From the NCBI RefSeq assembly GCF_900113735.1, contig NZ_FOQM01000010.1, positions 62,001-126,000 on the forward strand: 64,000 bases of DNA, in the 5' to 3' direction. This document shows, piece by piece, positions 18,198-26,099 of this stretch (its first letter is position 1; each line of letters starts with the position of its first letter). The DNA is from Bradyrhizobium sp. Gha (GTDB lineage: Bacteria > Pseudomonadota > Alphaproteobacteria > Rhizobiales > Xanthobacteraceae). A program made the translations under genes and the position numbers. Below the pieces are notes generated by a model. It was given only the letters and a program-made list of their open reading frames with translations. It searched no databases and was not told where the DNA came from.

Positions 18198-18282
18198 GAA
18201 AGCCTCCAGTGAACTGCTTGACGGGCGCAATCTGGCATGATGCTCTCTGGTCCAAAATGGCATATTTCCCTCAGTTTCGGAC
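18198..18282. promoter_or_regulatory. Divergent promoter region, inhA-like / GlxA regulator
   Basis: The 85 bp between two divergent start codons must hold both promoters and probably the regulator's operator. I see the GGAGG of the minus-strand gene. No clear -35/-10 pair or symmetric operator stands out. Confidence 0.4.
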
Positions 18283-19227
18283 ATGACCATGATCGGCATC
18301 CTGATCTTCCCGGACTTCCAGCTGCTCGATGCGGCCGGCCCGATCTCGGTGTTCGAGATCGCGGCACGCGCGAGCGGCAGGCCGCTTGCGCTGCGGGCGC
18401 TGGCGCTGAACACGGGAGCCGTGCGCTCGTCCTCCGGCGTGGAGATGATGGCGCGCGATTTCAAAGCGGCGAACGCGATCACGACGCTGGTCGTGGCGGG
18501 CGGTGCGGGCGTGTCGGCTCCGGCGCGCTGTCCTGTGACGCTCGCCTTCGTGCAGCGGCTGGCCAGGCGCGGCGTGCGGATCGCCAGCGTCTGCTCGGGC
18601 GCCTATGTGCTTGCGGAGGCCGGCCTGCTCGATGGCCGCCGCGCCACCACCCATTGGGGCCGCACGCGCGATTTCGTCGCACGTTATCCGAAGGTGAAGT
18701 TCGAGCCGGACCAGATTTTCACACGCGACGGCAATATCTGGACGTCCGCCGGCATCAGCGCCGGCATCGATCTCGCCCTCGCGATGGTCACCGAGGATCA
18801 TGGCGAGGAGATCGCGCAGGCGACTGCACGCCAGCTCGTGCTCTATCATCGCCGCAGCGGCGGCCAGTCGCAGTTCTCATCGCTTCTCGAACTGAAGACG
18901 CCGAATGGCCGGTTCGGGACGTTGCTGTCCTGGGCGCGCGAAAATCTCGACGCGCGGTTGACGGTGGAAAACCTCGCCGATCGCGCCGGCATGAGCGCGC
19001 GGCATTTCGCGCGCGCTTTCGCCGCGGAGACCGGTACGACGCCGTCGAAAGCGATCGAGCGGTTGCGGATCGAGGTCGCCCGCGAACGCGTGCAGTCCTC
19101 GCGCGAGGCCATCGAGCTGGTCGCGGAGGCGACCGGCTTCGGCGATCCCGAGCGCATGCGCCGCGCCTTCATCCGCGCCTTCGGCCAGCCGCCGCAGGCA
19201 CTGCGGCGCGCGGCGCGGGCGGGGTAG
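18283..19227 (+). CDS. GlxA family AraC-type transcriptional regulator
   Basis: The 314-residue regulator has an N-terminal DJ-1/PfpI-like domain (about 1-190; elbow ASVCSGAYVLAEAGLL with Cys104). Its C-terminal AraC DNA-binding domain (about 215-310) has two HTH motifs, including LTVENLADRAGMSARHFARA and the family-typical GFGDPERMRRAFIRAFG. Regulators of this type sense small nitrogen compounds such as betaines and carnitine. It is divergent from the isonitrile hydratase-like gene and so is its likely regulator; sharing a DJ-1 fold with the enzyme may mean related ligands, which is inference. The ATG at 18283 matches the family start (MIGILIFPDFQLLD). Confidence 0.9.
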   Translation: MTMIGILIFPDFQLLDAAGPISVFEIAARASGRPLALRALALNTGAVRSSSGVEMMARDFKAANAITTLVVAGGAGVSAPARCPVTLAFVQRLARRGVRIASVCSGAYVLAEAGLLDGRRATTHWGRTRDFVARYPKVKFEPDQIFTRDGNIWTSAGISAGIDLALAMVTEDHGEEIAQATARQLVLYHRRSGGQSQFSSLLELKTPNGRFGTLLSWARENLDARLTVENLADRAGMSARHFARAFAAETGTTPSKAIERLRIEVARERVQSSREAIELVAEATGFGDPERMRRAFIRAFGQPPQALRRAARAG

Positions 19228-19241
19228 GGCGGGCGCAGCCG

Positions 19242-20126
19242 TCAGGCCAAGGCCTTGCCGACCTCGCGACCGACCGCTGCGATCACATCGTTTCGTCCAT
19301 TGGGATCAAGCGAAGCGCCGGTGAGATAGACCGCGATGACGAGCGGCGACCGCTCGGGCGGCCACACGATGGCGACGTCATTGGTGGTGCCATGTTCGCC
19401 CGCTCCTGTCTTGTCGCCGACGTGCCAGCCGCGCGGCAGCCCCGCGCGCAAGCGAGTATCCCCAGTCTTGTTTGCGATAAGCCATTTGCCGAGTTGCTCG
19501 CGTCCTTCCGGGAGAAGGACGTCACCCAGCAGCAGGCGGCTGAAATTAGCTGCCATCGCGTTCGGCGTGGTGGTGTCGCGGGGATCTCCCGGCGCGGCCT
19601 CGTTCAGTTCGGTTTCAATCCGGTCCAGTCTTGTCATCTGGTCGCCGAGGCTTCGCGCAAAGCTGGTCAAGCCGGCGGGACCGCCAATGTTTTTCAGAAG
19701 TGCGTTGCCGGCTGTGTTGTCGCTCATGGTAATGGCCGCCTCGCAAAGCTCGCGAAGCGACATTCCGCCGCCGCCGACATGCTTGCTCGTGACCGGCGAG
19801 TACTCGACGAGATCGGCCTGCTCGATACGAACCCGCCGCTCAAGGCCTTCCAGCTTGCTGCCGACGTCCTTTAGTATTGCTGCCGCCGCCAGGACCTTGA
19901 ACGTGCTGCACATGGGAAAGCGTTCGTCCCCCCTGTGATGGATCGGAGTGCCCGTCGCGGTGTCCAGCACGGAGACACCGAGCCGGCCTCCGCTCTTCAG
20001 TTCCAGTTGCTTGATGGCCTCGACGAGCAGTGCGGTTCCATCTGGCGCGGCACCCGAAACTTCAGGCAGCAAGAGACTTCCCGCGACCGCAAGTGCAGAT
20101 GAGCCGAATTGACGTCGTGTGAGCAT
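19242..20126 (-). CDS. Class A beta-lactamase
   Basis: The 294-residue serine beta-lactamase hydrolyses penicillins and possibly cephalosporins in the periplasm. All active-site motifs are present: Ser74-Thr-Phe-Lys77, Ser135-Asp136-Asn137, Glu171 in the ETELN omega loop, and Lys239-Thr-Gly241. The N-terminus carries a twin-arginine-type signal (TRRQFGSSALAVAG, residues 3-16), so Tat export is likely. ATG 20126 has GGGAGGT upstream. It is divergent from an AmpR-like LysR regulator, the classic inducible arrangement. A cysteine precedes the catalytic serine (CSTFK), as in some carbapenem-hydrolysing enzymes, but one residue does not set the spectrum. Confidence 0.92.
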   Translation of the reverse strand: MLTRRQFGSSALAVAGSLLLPEVSGAAPDGTALLVEAIKQLELKSGGRLGVSVLDTATGTPIHHRGDERFPMCSTFKVLAAAAILKDVGSKLEGLERRVRIEQADLVEYSPVTSKHVGGGGMSLRELCEAAITMSDNTAGNALLKNIGGPAGLTSFARSLGDQMTRLDRIETELNEAAPGDPRDTTTPNAMAANFSRLLLGDVLLPEGREQLGKWLIANKTGDTRLRAGLPRGWHVGDKTGAGEHGTTNDVAIVWPPERSPLVIAVYLTGASLDPNGRNDVIAAVGREVGKALA

Positions 20127-20240
20127 CGAGACCTCCCGTGAACTGCGGCAGGTTTTTGCGTCGCGCTCCGGCAATTGACAAACGATGCTTCGTAAGGCCA
20201 TCCATAAGTAAAACTTGGATCGGAAAACCTGGGATCCGAC
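20127..20240. promoter_or_regulatory. Divergent promoter region, bla / ampR-like
   Basis: The 114-bp spacer contains TTGACA at 20175-20180 (plus strand). It also holds AT-rich sequence around 20205-20215 and a GGATC ... GGATCC imperfect repeat near 20217-20235 close to the regulator start. By analogy with ampR-ampC regions, a LysR T-N11-A site should lie here, but I cannot single it out. Confidence 0.4.
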
Positions 20241-21143
20241 TTGGCCCGTCGCCCTGCCAGTATTTCGAGTCTCCCCCTGAACGCGCTTCGCTCATTCGAA
20301 GCGGCCGCGCGCCATCTCAGCTTCACCAAGGCCGGTCTCGAACTTCGCGTGTCGCAGGCCGCCGTGAGCCAGCAGGTGCGCACTTTGGAAGAGAGCCTGC
20401 GCGTCAAGCTCTTCAAGCGGCTGACCCGCGGGCTTGCTCTCACGGAAGAAGGCGAGGCGCTGCAGCCTGTCATCTCGAGCGCCTTCGGCCAGATCAGTCA
20501 GGTCCTGGATCGGTTCGAGAACGGTCGCATGCGCGAGAGTCTGGCGATCGGCGTGGTCGGCACGTTCGCCTCGGGCTGGCTGCTTCCGCGCCTTAGCAGC
20601 TTCACCTCGGGCCATCCGCATATCGACGTCAGGATCTTTGCGAACAACAACCGTGTGGATCTCGGCGGCGAGGGACTGGACTACGCCATTCGCTTCGGCG
20701 ACGGCGCGTGGCACGGGACGAATGCCGAGCGACTGGTCGATGCGCATTTCACACCGATGTGTGCGCCTGATGTCGCCAGGCGCCTCAAAAGTCCAGTCGA
20801 CCTCCACAAGGAAGTGCTGTTGCGGTCGTACCGACCGGGCGAATGGGCGCACTGGTTCGAGATGGCAAAATGCAGGCAACCGCGGATGACCGGCCCGACC
20901 TTCGATTCCTCGGTCTCGCTGGCGCATGCGGCGGCGCAAGGCGCGGGTGTTGCGCTCTTGCCGGTCGTGTTGTTTGCGGACGATCTGTCACGCAAGCGGC
21001 TGGTTTGCCCTTACGGCGCCCGGGTCTTTCTGGGATCCTATTGGCTGACGTCGCTGAAATCAAAACGGCTTTCGCAGGCGATGAAGGCCTTTCGCGACTG
21101 GATCTTGGCGGAGTGCAACAAAAAGAGGCTCCGCAATCCATGA
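20241..21143 (+). CDS. AmpR-like LysR family regulator
   Basis: The 300-residue regulator has an N-terminal winged HTH (about 10-70: LPLNALRSFEAAARHLSFTK and VSQAAVSQQVRTLEESL) and a periplasmic-binding-like effector domain. It is closest in look to AmpR/GcvA regulators. AmpR senses muropeptides from cell-wall recycling and activates the divergent beta-lactamase gene. The frame begins with TTG at 20241 (no ATG is suitably placed), and the ribosome site is weak (GGGATCCGAC). It is divergent from the class A beta-lactamase, so control of that gene is the natural inference. Confidence 0.88.
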   Translation: MARRPASISSLPLNALRSFEAAARHLSFTKAGLELRVSQAAVSQQVRTLEESLRVKLFKRLTRGLALTEEGEALQPVISSAFGQISQVLDRFENGRMRESLAIGVVGTFASGWLLPRLSSFTSGHPHIDVRIFANNNRVDLGGEGLDYAIRFGDGAWHGTNAERLVDAHFTPMCAPDVARRLKSPVDLHKEVLLRSYRPGEWAHWFEMAKCRQPRMTGPTFDSSVSLAHAAAQGAGVALLPVVLFADDLSRKRLVCPYGARVFLGSYWLTSLKSKRLSQAMKAFRDWILAECNKKRLRNP

Positions 21144-21176
21144 GACCTACGGGCCGCGCGGACCAATGTGCAGACC

Positions 21177-22181
21177 CTATGTGACGCGGCCCGGAGGCGC
21201 CGCGGCGGCGCTTCCGTGCGCCGTCAGCCGCCGCGCGATGGGCGTCAGCAGGTAGGGCGCAAGGTGGATCGGAAACTGCGTCATCGCGAAATAGAGCCAG
21301 GTGGTGGGCGGCAGCGCACCTGCGGTCGCGGCGAGCATCAGGCCGAGGTTGCGCTGCGACACCATCAGGGCGAGCGCCAGCGCCCGCTCATAGCCGATGC
21401 GGCGGAACAGCAAGGTCGTGATGGCGAGTAGCGTGAAATAGGCCGCGAAGGCGAGCGCCGCGATGCTGATCGTGAAGAGCGGATTTGTGACGACATCGTG
21501 CGCCACGTCGCCCATGATTGCGGATGCGAAGATCAGGAGAATGATGATATTGAGGCCGTCGATCGGCTGCTTGTGACGCCGGATCGCGTCGGTGCCGAAG
21601 ACCCATCGGATGAACGTCGCCGCGAGCAGCGATGTCGCGAGGATCCCGAGCAGCTTCAGTCCCAGGGCGAGCGGCGAGATGCTCAGCATGCCGCCGAGGA
21701 AGAGGCCTGCAAACAGCGATGCGGTGAAGGGGACGACGGCGGTCGCGGTCACCAGCGTCACCAGCACCAGCGTGGCATCGAGACCCATCAGCGCTGCGAG
21801 CGCTGGTGCTGCCATCATCGGCGAGGCCATGCTCTGGAGAATCAGGGCGAGTGACAGGCCGGGCGCGTGATCGGTGAGCCCCGTGACGTGTGCGGTCAGC
21901 CCGACGATGACGGGCACGCCGATGGTGGTCCAGGCCGTGGCGGTCGCCACCAGCGCCGGCCGGCGCAGATGGCCGTACAGCGCCACCAGATCGACCCGCA
22001 TGAAGGAGATGCAGAGCAGGCACAGGATCGCCTCGGTGATGTAGGGCCGCAGCAGCAGACCGAGCGGCGGCACCGCCATCGCGATGAACACGACGGACGC
22101 CACCGCGCGCGTCCCCTGGCCGCCAAGCCAGCTCAGGCCGCGGAGCGGAAGGGCGAAGATGGTTTGGAGGACGGACGACAT
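21177..22181 (-). CDS. SBF/bile acid:sodium symporter-like membrane transporter
   Basis: The 334-residue protein has about ten predicted membrane helices. Its architecture and motifs fit the SBF/BART group (bile acid:Na+ symporters, arsenite exporters, auxin carriers), including LQSMASPMMAAPALAALMGLD between helices and MVSQRNLGLMLAATAGALP near the end. Substrate and ion coupling cannot be assigned. It is convergent with the AmpR-like gene and lies at the right end of the accessory segment that separates NDUFA12 from DUF2155. Start ATG 22181 opens with MSSVLQTIFALPL. An uncharacterised transporter is the safest label. Confidence 0.65.
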   Translation of the reverse strand: MSSVLQTIFALPLRGLSWLGGQGTRAVASVVFIAMAVPPLGLLLRPYITEAILCLLCISFMRVDLVALYGHLRRPALVATATAWTTIGVPVIVGLTAHVTGLTDHAPGLSLALILQSMASPMMAAPALAALMGLDATLVLVTLVTATAVVPFTASLFAGLFLGGMLSISPLALGLKLLGILATSLLAATFIRWVFGTDAIRRHKQPIDGLNIIILLIFASAIMGDVAHDVVTNPLFTISIAALAFAAYFTLLAITTLLFRRIGYERALALALMVSQRNLGLMLAATAGALPPTTWLYFAMTQFPIHLAPYLLTPIARRLTAHGSAAAAPPGRVT

Positions 22182-22368
22182 GCGGCGGAAGGCGTTATCA
22201 GCCCGGTGCTTTGGTTGGGATCCCTGGGACTGAAGATCATCCCCCTAGACTATCTCATCCGTGGGCCGGTCTGGCCAGACAGCGGCGGGCAGGGCCGGAA
22301 TGCCGCCCTTTCCCCGCCGTATTCGGCGTGTTAACCGGGGGCCTGCGAGCGGCGGTATCCCCTGTAGA

Positions 22369-23400
22369 ATGTCCAACAAGCCCGATTCGCTGTTGAAGCC
22401 GCGCGAGATGTTCAAAAGCTTTACCCTGACAGGCCTTGCGGCATTGCTGGCCGCTACCGCGCTGACGGTTGCGACGCCGGCCCAGGCGCAGATCGGCACG
22501 ATCTTCTCCGATCCGCCACCGCGGCCGCCGGGGACGATCCCCCGTGGCGGGCAGCCGATGCCGCAGCCGACCCCTGATGACGACGAAGAGGTGCCGGAAC
22601 TGCCGCCGCAGGGCCGCGTGCTGCCCTCTCGCCCGATGCCGCCGACGGCTCGCCAGGGAAATGTCATGCCCGGACCGGTCGAGACCCAGCCGCTGGCCCC
22701 ACCACCGGGCACCACCGTGGCTCCGCAGAACCAGCCGCCGGCCGTCGCGGTTGCGCCGCCGGGCGGGCCGGCTCAGCCCGGACAGCGTCAACCCCAGCAG
22801 AAAGGCGCTCCCCAGCAAGGTGCCGTGCCGCAGGCGCCCGCAAGCCTCCAGCCCGGCGACGAGGTCGTCACCGAGCCGCCGGCCCAGAAGATCGTGAACA
22901 AGAAGGCCACTTTCTCGGGCCTGGACAAGATCACCGGGCGCATCATCAATTTCGACGAGGATATCGGCGAGACCGTGCAGTTCGGCGCGCTCCGCGTGAA
23001 GACCGACGCCTGCTATACGCGGCCCGCGACTGAAGCCGCCAATACCGATGCGTTCGTAGAGGTCGACGAGATCACCCTGCAGGGCGAGGTGAAGCGGATC
23101 TTCTCCGGCTGGATGTTTGCCGCGAGCCCCGGCCTGCATGGCGTCGAGCATCCGATTTACGACATCTGGCTGACTGACTGCAAAGAGCCGCAGCAGACCA
23201 TTGCGACAGCGGCGCCGGATCCCGCGACCAAGCCGGCCGCACCGCCGCCGCCTCCAGCGCAGAAGCGGGCCGCGCCGAAGCAGGCCGTGCAGCGGCCGCA
23301 GCAATTGCCGCCGGTGCAGCAGCAGCCGGCGCCGCCGCCACCTCCTCCGCCGCCGGAGCAGCGGCCCGGTCTGTTCGGCATTCCCGGGTTTGGCCGCTAG
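22369..23400 (+). CDS. DUF2155 secreted Pro-rich protein
   Basis: The 343-residue product from ATG 22369 has a signal peptide whose core starts at an internal Met (FKSFTLTGLAALLAATAL, ending PAQA). Either that internal ATG (22408) or 22369 may be the true start. A Pro/Gln-rich region (about 45-165) is followed by the DUF2155 domain (about 180-275) with FSGLDKITGRIINFDEDIGE, the CYTRPATEAANTDAFVEV block and IYDIWLTDC. A second Pro/Ala-rich tail ends the protein. DUF2155 is conserved in alphaproteobacteria and often lies beside NDUFA12 and aat, but its role is unknown; the periplasm is the likely location. Confidence 0.88.
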   Translation: MSNKPDSLLKPREMFKSFTLTGLAALLAATALTVATPAQAQIGTIFSDPPPRPPGTIPRGGQPMPQPTPDDDEEVPELPPQGRVLPSRPMPPTARQGNVMPGPVETQPLAPPPGTTVAPQNQPPAVAVAPPGGPAQPGQRQPQQKGAPQQGAVPQAPASLQPGDEVVTEPPAQKIVNKKATFSGLDKITGRIINFDEDIGETVQFGALRVKTDACYTRPATEAANTDAFVEVDEITLQGEVKRIFSGWMFAASPGLHGVEHPIYDIWLTDCKEPQQTIATAAPDPATKPAAPPPPPAQKRAAPKQAVQRPQQLPPVQQQPAPPPPPPPPEQRPGLFGIPGFGR

Positions 23401-23489
23401 GCCAAATCCCCCGGGTTTGGCCGCATGCTGACGCAAGCGAGGCCATCGTCGGAGCAATACAAGCTGGGCGCAGGATACGGAGAATTTCG

Positions 23490-23819
23490 ATGCCACCCGT
23501 CGTGAGAGTCTCGATCATCAGATGCGCGCCGGATCGGTTCGCCGATATCAGGCAAATGATGATCGATGCCGACGAGGTGCTTCGCCCCGGCGTCGAAGCG
23601 ATGCCCGGGTTGCTCGACTTTTATGCTGGCGACGACGAGACCACCTCGTCACTCACGAACGTCAGTGTATGGGTCGATCTGGAAAGCGCGAAGCAGTTGG
23701 ACCACTTCCAGCCGATGCTGGATTTGGGCAAGGAGTTCGTGGCCAAGGGCGCAACGTTCGAGCGACCCGTCATGAATTACACGACGCTCTGGCAACTCCA
23801 GCCTGTTGCAAAGGACTGA
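23490..23819 (+). CDS. Small ABM-like (dimeric alpha/beta barrel) protein
   Basis: The 109-residue product is read from ATG 23490, with GGAG 8 bases upstream. The pattern RVSIIRCAPDRFADIRQMM, then MPGLLDFYAGDD, then TNVSVWVDLESAKQL fits the antibiotic biosynthesis monooxygenase-like ferredoxin fold. In this group the first half is a beta-alpha-beta unit and proteins dimerise into a barrel. Members range from true monooxygenases to heme degraders and stress proteins, so the reaction is open. It is convergent with aat, 13 bp between stops. Confidence 0.65.
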   Translation: MPPVVRVSIIRCAPDRFADIRQMMIDADEVLRPGVEAMPGLLDFYAGDDETTSSLTNVSVWVDLESAKQLDHFQPMLDLGKEFVAKGATFERPVMNYTTLWQLQPVAKD

Positions 23820-23832
23820 GATCGTCGTTTGC

Positions 23833-24513
23833 CTATTGCCGCGAGGCGATGATCTCGAGCGCGCGCGTGCCTGGAACCGCATCTCCACTGGACAGCCGCA
23901 GGAAATCGCCGGGCTCACCGGCAAGCGCCTTGTCGAGCAGCGCGGTGTAGCGCCGTCGCGAAATCTCGGCCGCACCAAAGCTCTTCAGGTGCTCGGTGAC
24001 ATATTGCGTGTCGAGCAGCTCGAAGCCGCCATGGATCAACCGCGCGACCAGATGCACCAGCGCCACCTTCGAGGCGTCGCGCACGGTGTGGAACATGCTC
24101 TCCCCGAAGAAGGCGCGCCCGAGGCTCACGCCATAGAGGCCGCCGACCAGGTCGTCGCCCTGCCAGGCCTCGACGCTGTGGCAATGGCCGAGCTCGTAGA
24201 GGCCGCCATAGAGGTCGCGGATGCGCTTGTTGATCCAGGTGTCCTCGCGCCCTGCCTGCGGCGCGGCGCAGCCGGCGATGGTCGCCTTGAACGCAGTGTT
24301 GACGGTGACGCGAAACGCATCAGAGCGCACGGTGCGGGCAAGTCGCGAGGCGACGCGAAAGCCATCGAGCGGGATCACGCCGCGCATTTCCGGTTCGACC
24401 CAGAACAGGGTCGGGTCGTCGGCGCTCTCGGCCATCGGGAAGATGCCGCAGGCATAGGCGCGCAGCAGCACGGCCGGCGTAATTTCAGACGAGGCGGAGT
24501 CGCGCGAAGTCAT
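23833..24513 (-). CDS. aat: Leucyl/phenylalanyl-tRNA--protein transferase
   Basis: The 226-residue enzyme transfers Leu or Phe from tRNA to N-terminal Arg/Lys of proteins, marking them for ClpAP by the N-end rule. Family motifs are clear: [24 protein letters not shown], the [19 protein letters not shown] core and the [21 protein letters not shown] block near the end. ATG 24513 is preferred; a TTG three codons upstream is possible. The gene is convergent with the ABM-like gene and lies 45 bp downstream of the signalling operon on the same strand. In relatives it is near accC and DUF2155. Confidence 0.95.
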   Translation of the reverse strand: MTSRDSASSEITPAVLLRAYACGIFPMAESADDPTLFWVEPEMRGVIPLDGFRVASRLARTVRSDAFRVTVNTAFKATIAGCAAPQAGREDTWINKRIRDLYGGLYELGHCHSVEAWQGDDLVGGLYGVSLGRAFFGESMFHTVRDASKVALVHLVARLIHGGFELLDTQYVTEHLKSFGAAEISRRRYTALLDKALAGEPGDFLRLSSGDAVPGTRALEIIASRQ

Positions 24514-24558
24514 GGTGCGCAATGATAGCAGGATCGGGGCGAGCGTGCGATGGGGGGA

Positions 24559-25662
24559 TCAGCCCGCCGCGGCCGTGTTCGCCTTGTCTGACACGGTCGG
24601 CGTGCGGAGGAACCGAAGGATGATGCGGGTTCCGGAGTGGTCGGGATCGCGTTCGACGGTGGCATCGAGCTTGGTGGCCATGGCCGCGACGATGCGTTGG
24701 CCCATGCCGGTGGAACGCGGGTCGGCCTTGACGTTGTCACCGACGCCGTCGTCGGTGATCGACAGCAGCAACTCCTCGCCCTGCGAGCTCAGCTCGACGT
24801 GAATGGGTCCGGCGCCGTCGGGATAGGCGTATTTCACCGCGTTCATCACCAGTTCGTTGACGATGATGCCGACCGCAACGGCGCGGTCCGGATCGATCTC
24901 GATCGGCTCCGCCTTCACCGTCAGGCGCGACATCCGGTTGCCTTCGGCGGATCGCCTGAGATCCTCGAGCAAGGAGTCCAGGTACTGGTTGAGCACGACG
25001 CTCTTCAAGTCCTGCGAGGTGTAGAGGCGGCGGTGCACCTGTGCGACGGCGGCGACGCGACCCATCGCGTTGGTCAGCGCGGCCTTGACCTCGTCCTGCG
25101 TGGCGGAACTCGCCTGCAGATGCAGCAGGGAGGCGATGATCTGGAGCGAATTGCCGACGCGGTGGTTGACCTCGCGCAGCAAGAGCTCGCGTTCGGCGGC
25201 CAGCGCCGCATAGCGGTCGCGCGAGGCGTGGATCTCGGCCTCGGCCTCCTCGCGCGCCCGCTGCAATTCGGCCTGGCGCAGCGCGCCTTCGGCCGCGACA
25301 TGCAGCAGAGGGATGAAGTCGCCCTTGACGTCCTTGACCAGGTAGTCGGCCGCACCCGCCTTCAGCGCGGTGACGGCGATGCTGGAATCCTGCGAGGCCG
25401 TGACGAACACCACCGGTGGGGCGCCCGGGATTGCCATGATCTGCTCGAGCGTCTCGATTCCGTCGAGACCGGGCATGTATTGATCAAGCGCCACGACATC
25501 GATGCCTCCCTTGGCGCTCGCGTCGCGGATGCGCTCGAGGCCTTCCTCGCCGCTTGCGGCGTGAATGACCTTGTAGCCGCGCCGCGTCAGGCCACGATCG
25601 ACCAGCCGCGCCAGCGCGCCATCGTCATCGATGTAGAGCAGTGTGGGCGTGCGCTGGTTCAT
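24559..25662 (-). CDS. Receiver domain fused to HisKA_2-type histidine kinase
   Basis: The 367-residue cytoplasmic protein has an N-terminal receiver domain (about 8-120; YIDDDG, Asp in VVALDQYMPGLDG, Lys in LVKDVKG) and a coiled coil (125-160). The HisKA_2 dimerisation box REVNHRVGNSLQII holds the phosphoacceptor His, and an HATPase domain follows. Kinases of this HWE/HisKA_2 group often feed general stress or light responses in alphaproteobacteria. It is the last gene of a three-gene operon; its start overlaps the stop of the upstream receiver gene by 4 bp. A phosphorelay from the CHASE3 kinase through the small receiver to this protein is plausible. Confidence 0.9.
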   Translation of the reverse strand: MNQRTPTLLYIDDDGALARLVDRGLTRRGYKVIHAASGEEGLERIRDASAKGGIDVVALDQYMPGLDGIETLEQIMAIPGAPPVVFVTASQDSSIAVTALKAGAADYLVKDVKGDFIPLLHVAAEGALRQAELQRAREEAEAEIHASRDRYAALAAERELLLREVNHRVGNSLQIIASLLHLQASSATQDEVKAALTNAMGRVAAVAQVHRRLYTSQDLKSVVLNQYLDSLLEDLRRSAEGNRMSRLTVKAEPIEIDPDRAVAVGIIVNELVMNAVKYAYPDGAGPIHVELSSQGEELLLSITDDGVGDNVKADPRSTGMGQRIVAAMATKLDATVERDPDHSGTRIILRFLRTPTVSDKANTAAAG

Positions 25663-26099
25663 GGGGCGGCAGGCGGGACCTGGATGACCGAGAAGAACAG
25701 GCCGAGTTGCCGGATGGCATTGGCGAAATTCTCGTAATTGACGGGTTTGGTGATGTAGACGTTACAGCCGAGTTCGTAGCAGCGCTTGATCTCCTGGCTG
25801 TCGTCGGTCGTGGTCAGCACCACCACGGGGGAAGCCTTGAGATATTTGTTTTCCTTGATCTGCCTGAGGATATCGATCCCGGTCATGTCGGGCAGGTTGA
25901 GATCGAGCAGGATCAGGAGCGCATTGCCCTTCTGCACGAGCCCGCTGCCATCAGGCCCGAACAAATGCTTCATCGCATCGGTCCCGTTGGAAAACGAAAT
26001 GATCTCGTTGTTCACTCCCGAACGGCGGATGTTGCGCTCGATCAGGCGCGCGTGTCCATCGTCGTCCTCGATCATGATGATGCTGACGGGCAGAGTCAT
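25659..26099 (-). CDS. Single-domain response regulator (Rcp1-like)
   Basis: The 146-residue receiver protein has IEDDDGHARLIERN, phosphoacceptor Asp in LLILLDLNLPDMTG, Thr in VVLTTTDD and Lys in YITKPVN. The pattern with an insertion around KHLFGPDGSG is typical of Rcp1-like regulators that partner phytochrome-type kinases. It lies between the CHASE3 kinase and the receiver-kinase, overlapping both by 4 bp, so the three are translated in concert. It has no output domain and so acts as a phosphotransfer element. Confidence 0.9.
   Translation of the reverse strand: MTLPVSIIMIEDDDGHARLIERNIRRSGVNNEIISFSNGTDAMKHLFGPDGSGLVQKGNALLILLDLNLPDMTGIDILRQIKENKYLKASPVVVLTTTDDSQEIKRCYELGCNVYITKPVNYENFANAIRQLGLFFSVIQVPPAAP

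Noticed and set aside
22255..23496. A 413-codon minus-strand frame, Arg/Leu-rich
   Set aside because: It is antisense to the Pro-rich DUF2155 gene, whose signal peptide and domain are clear.
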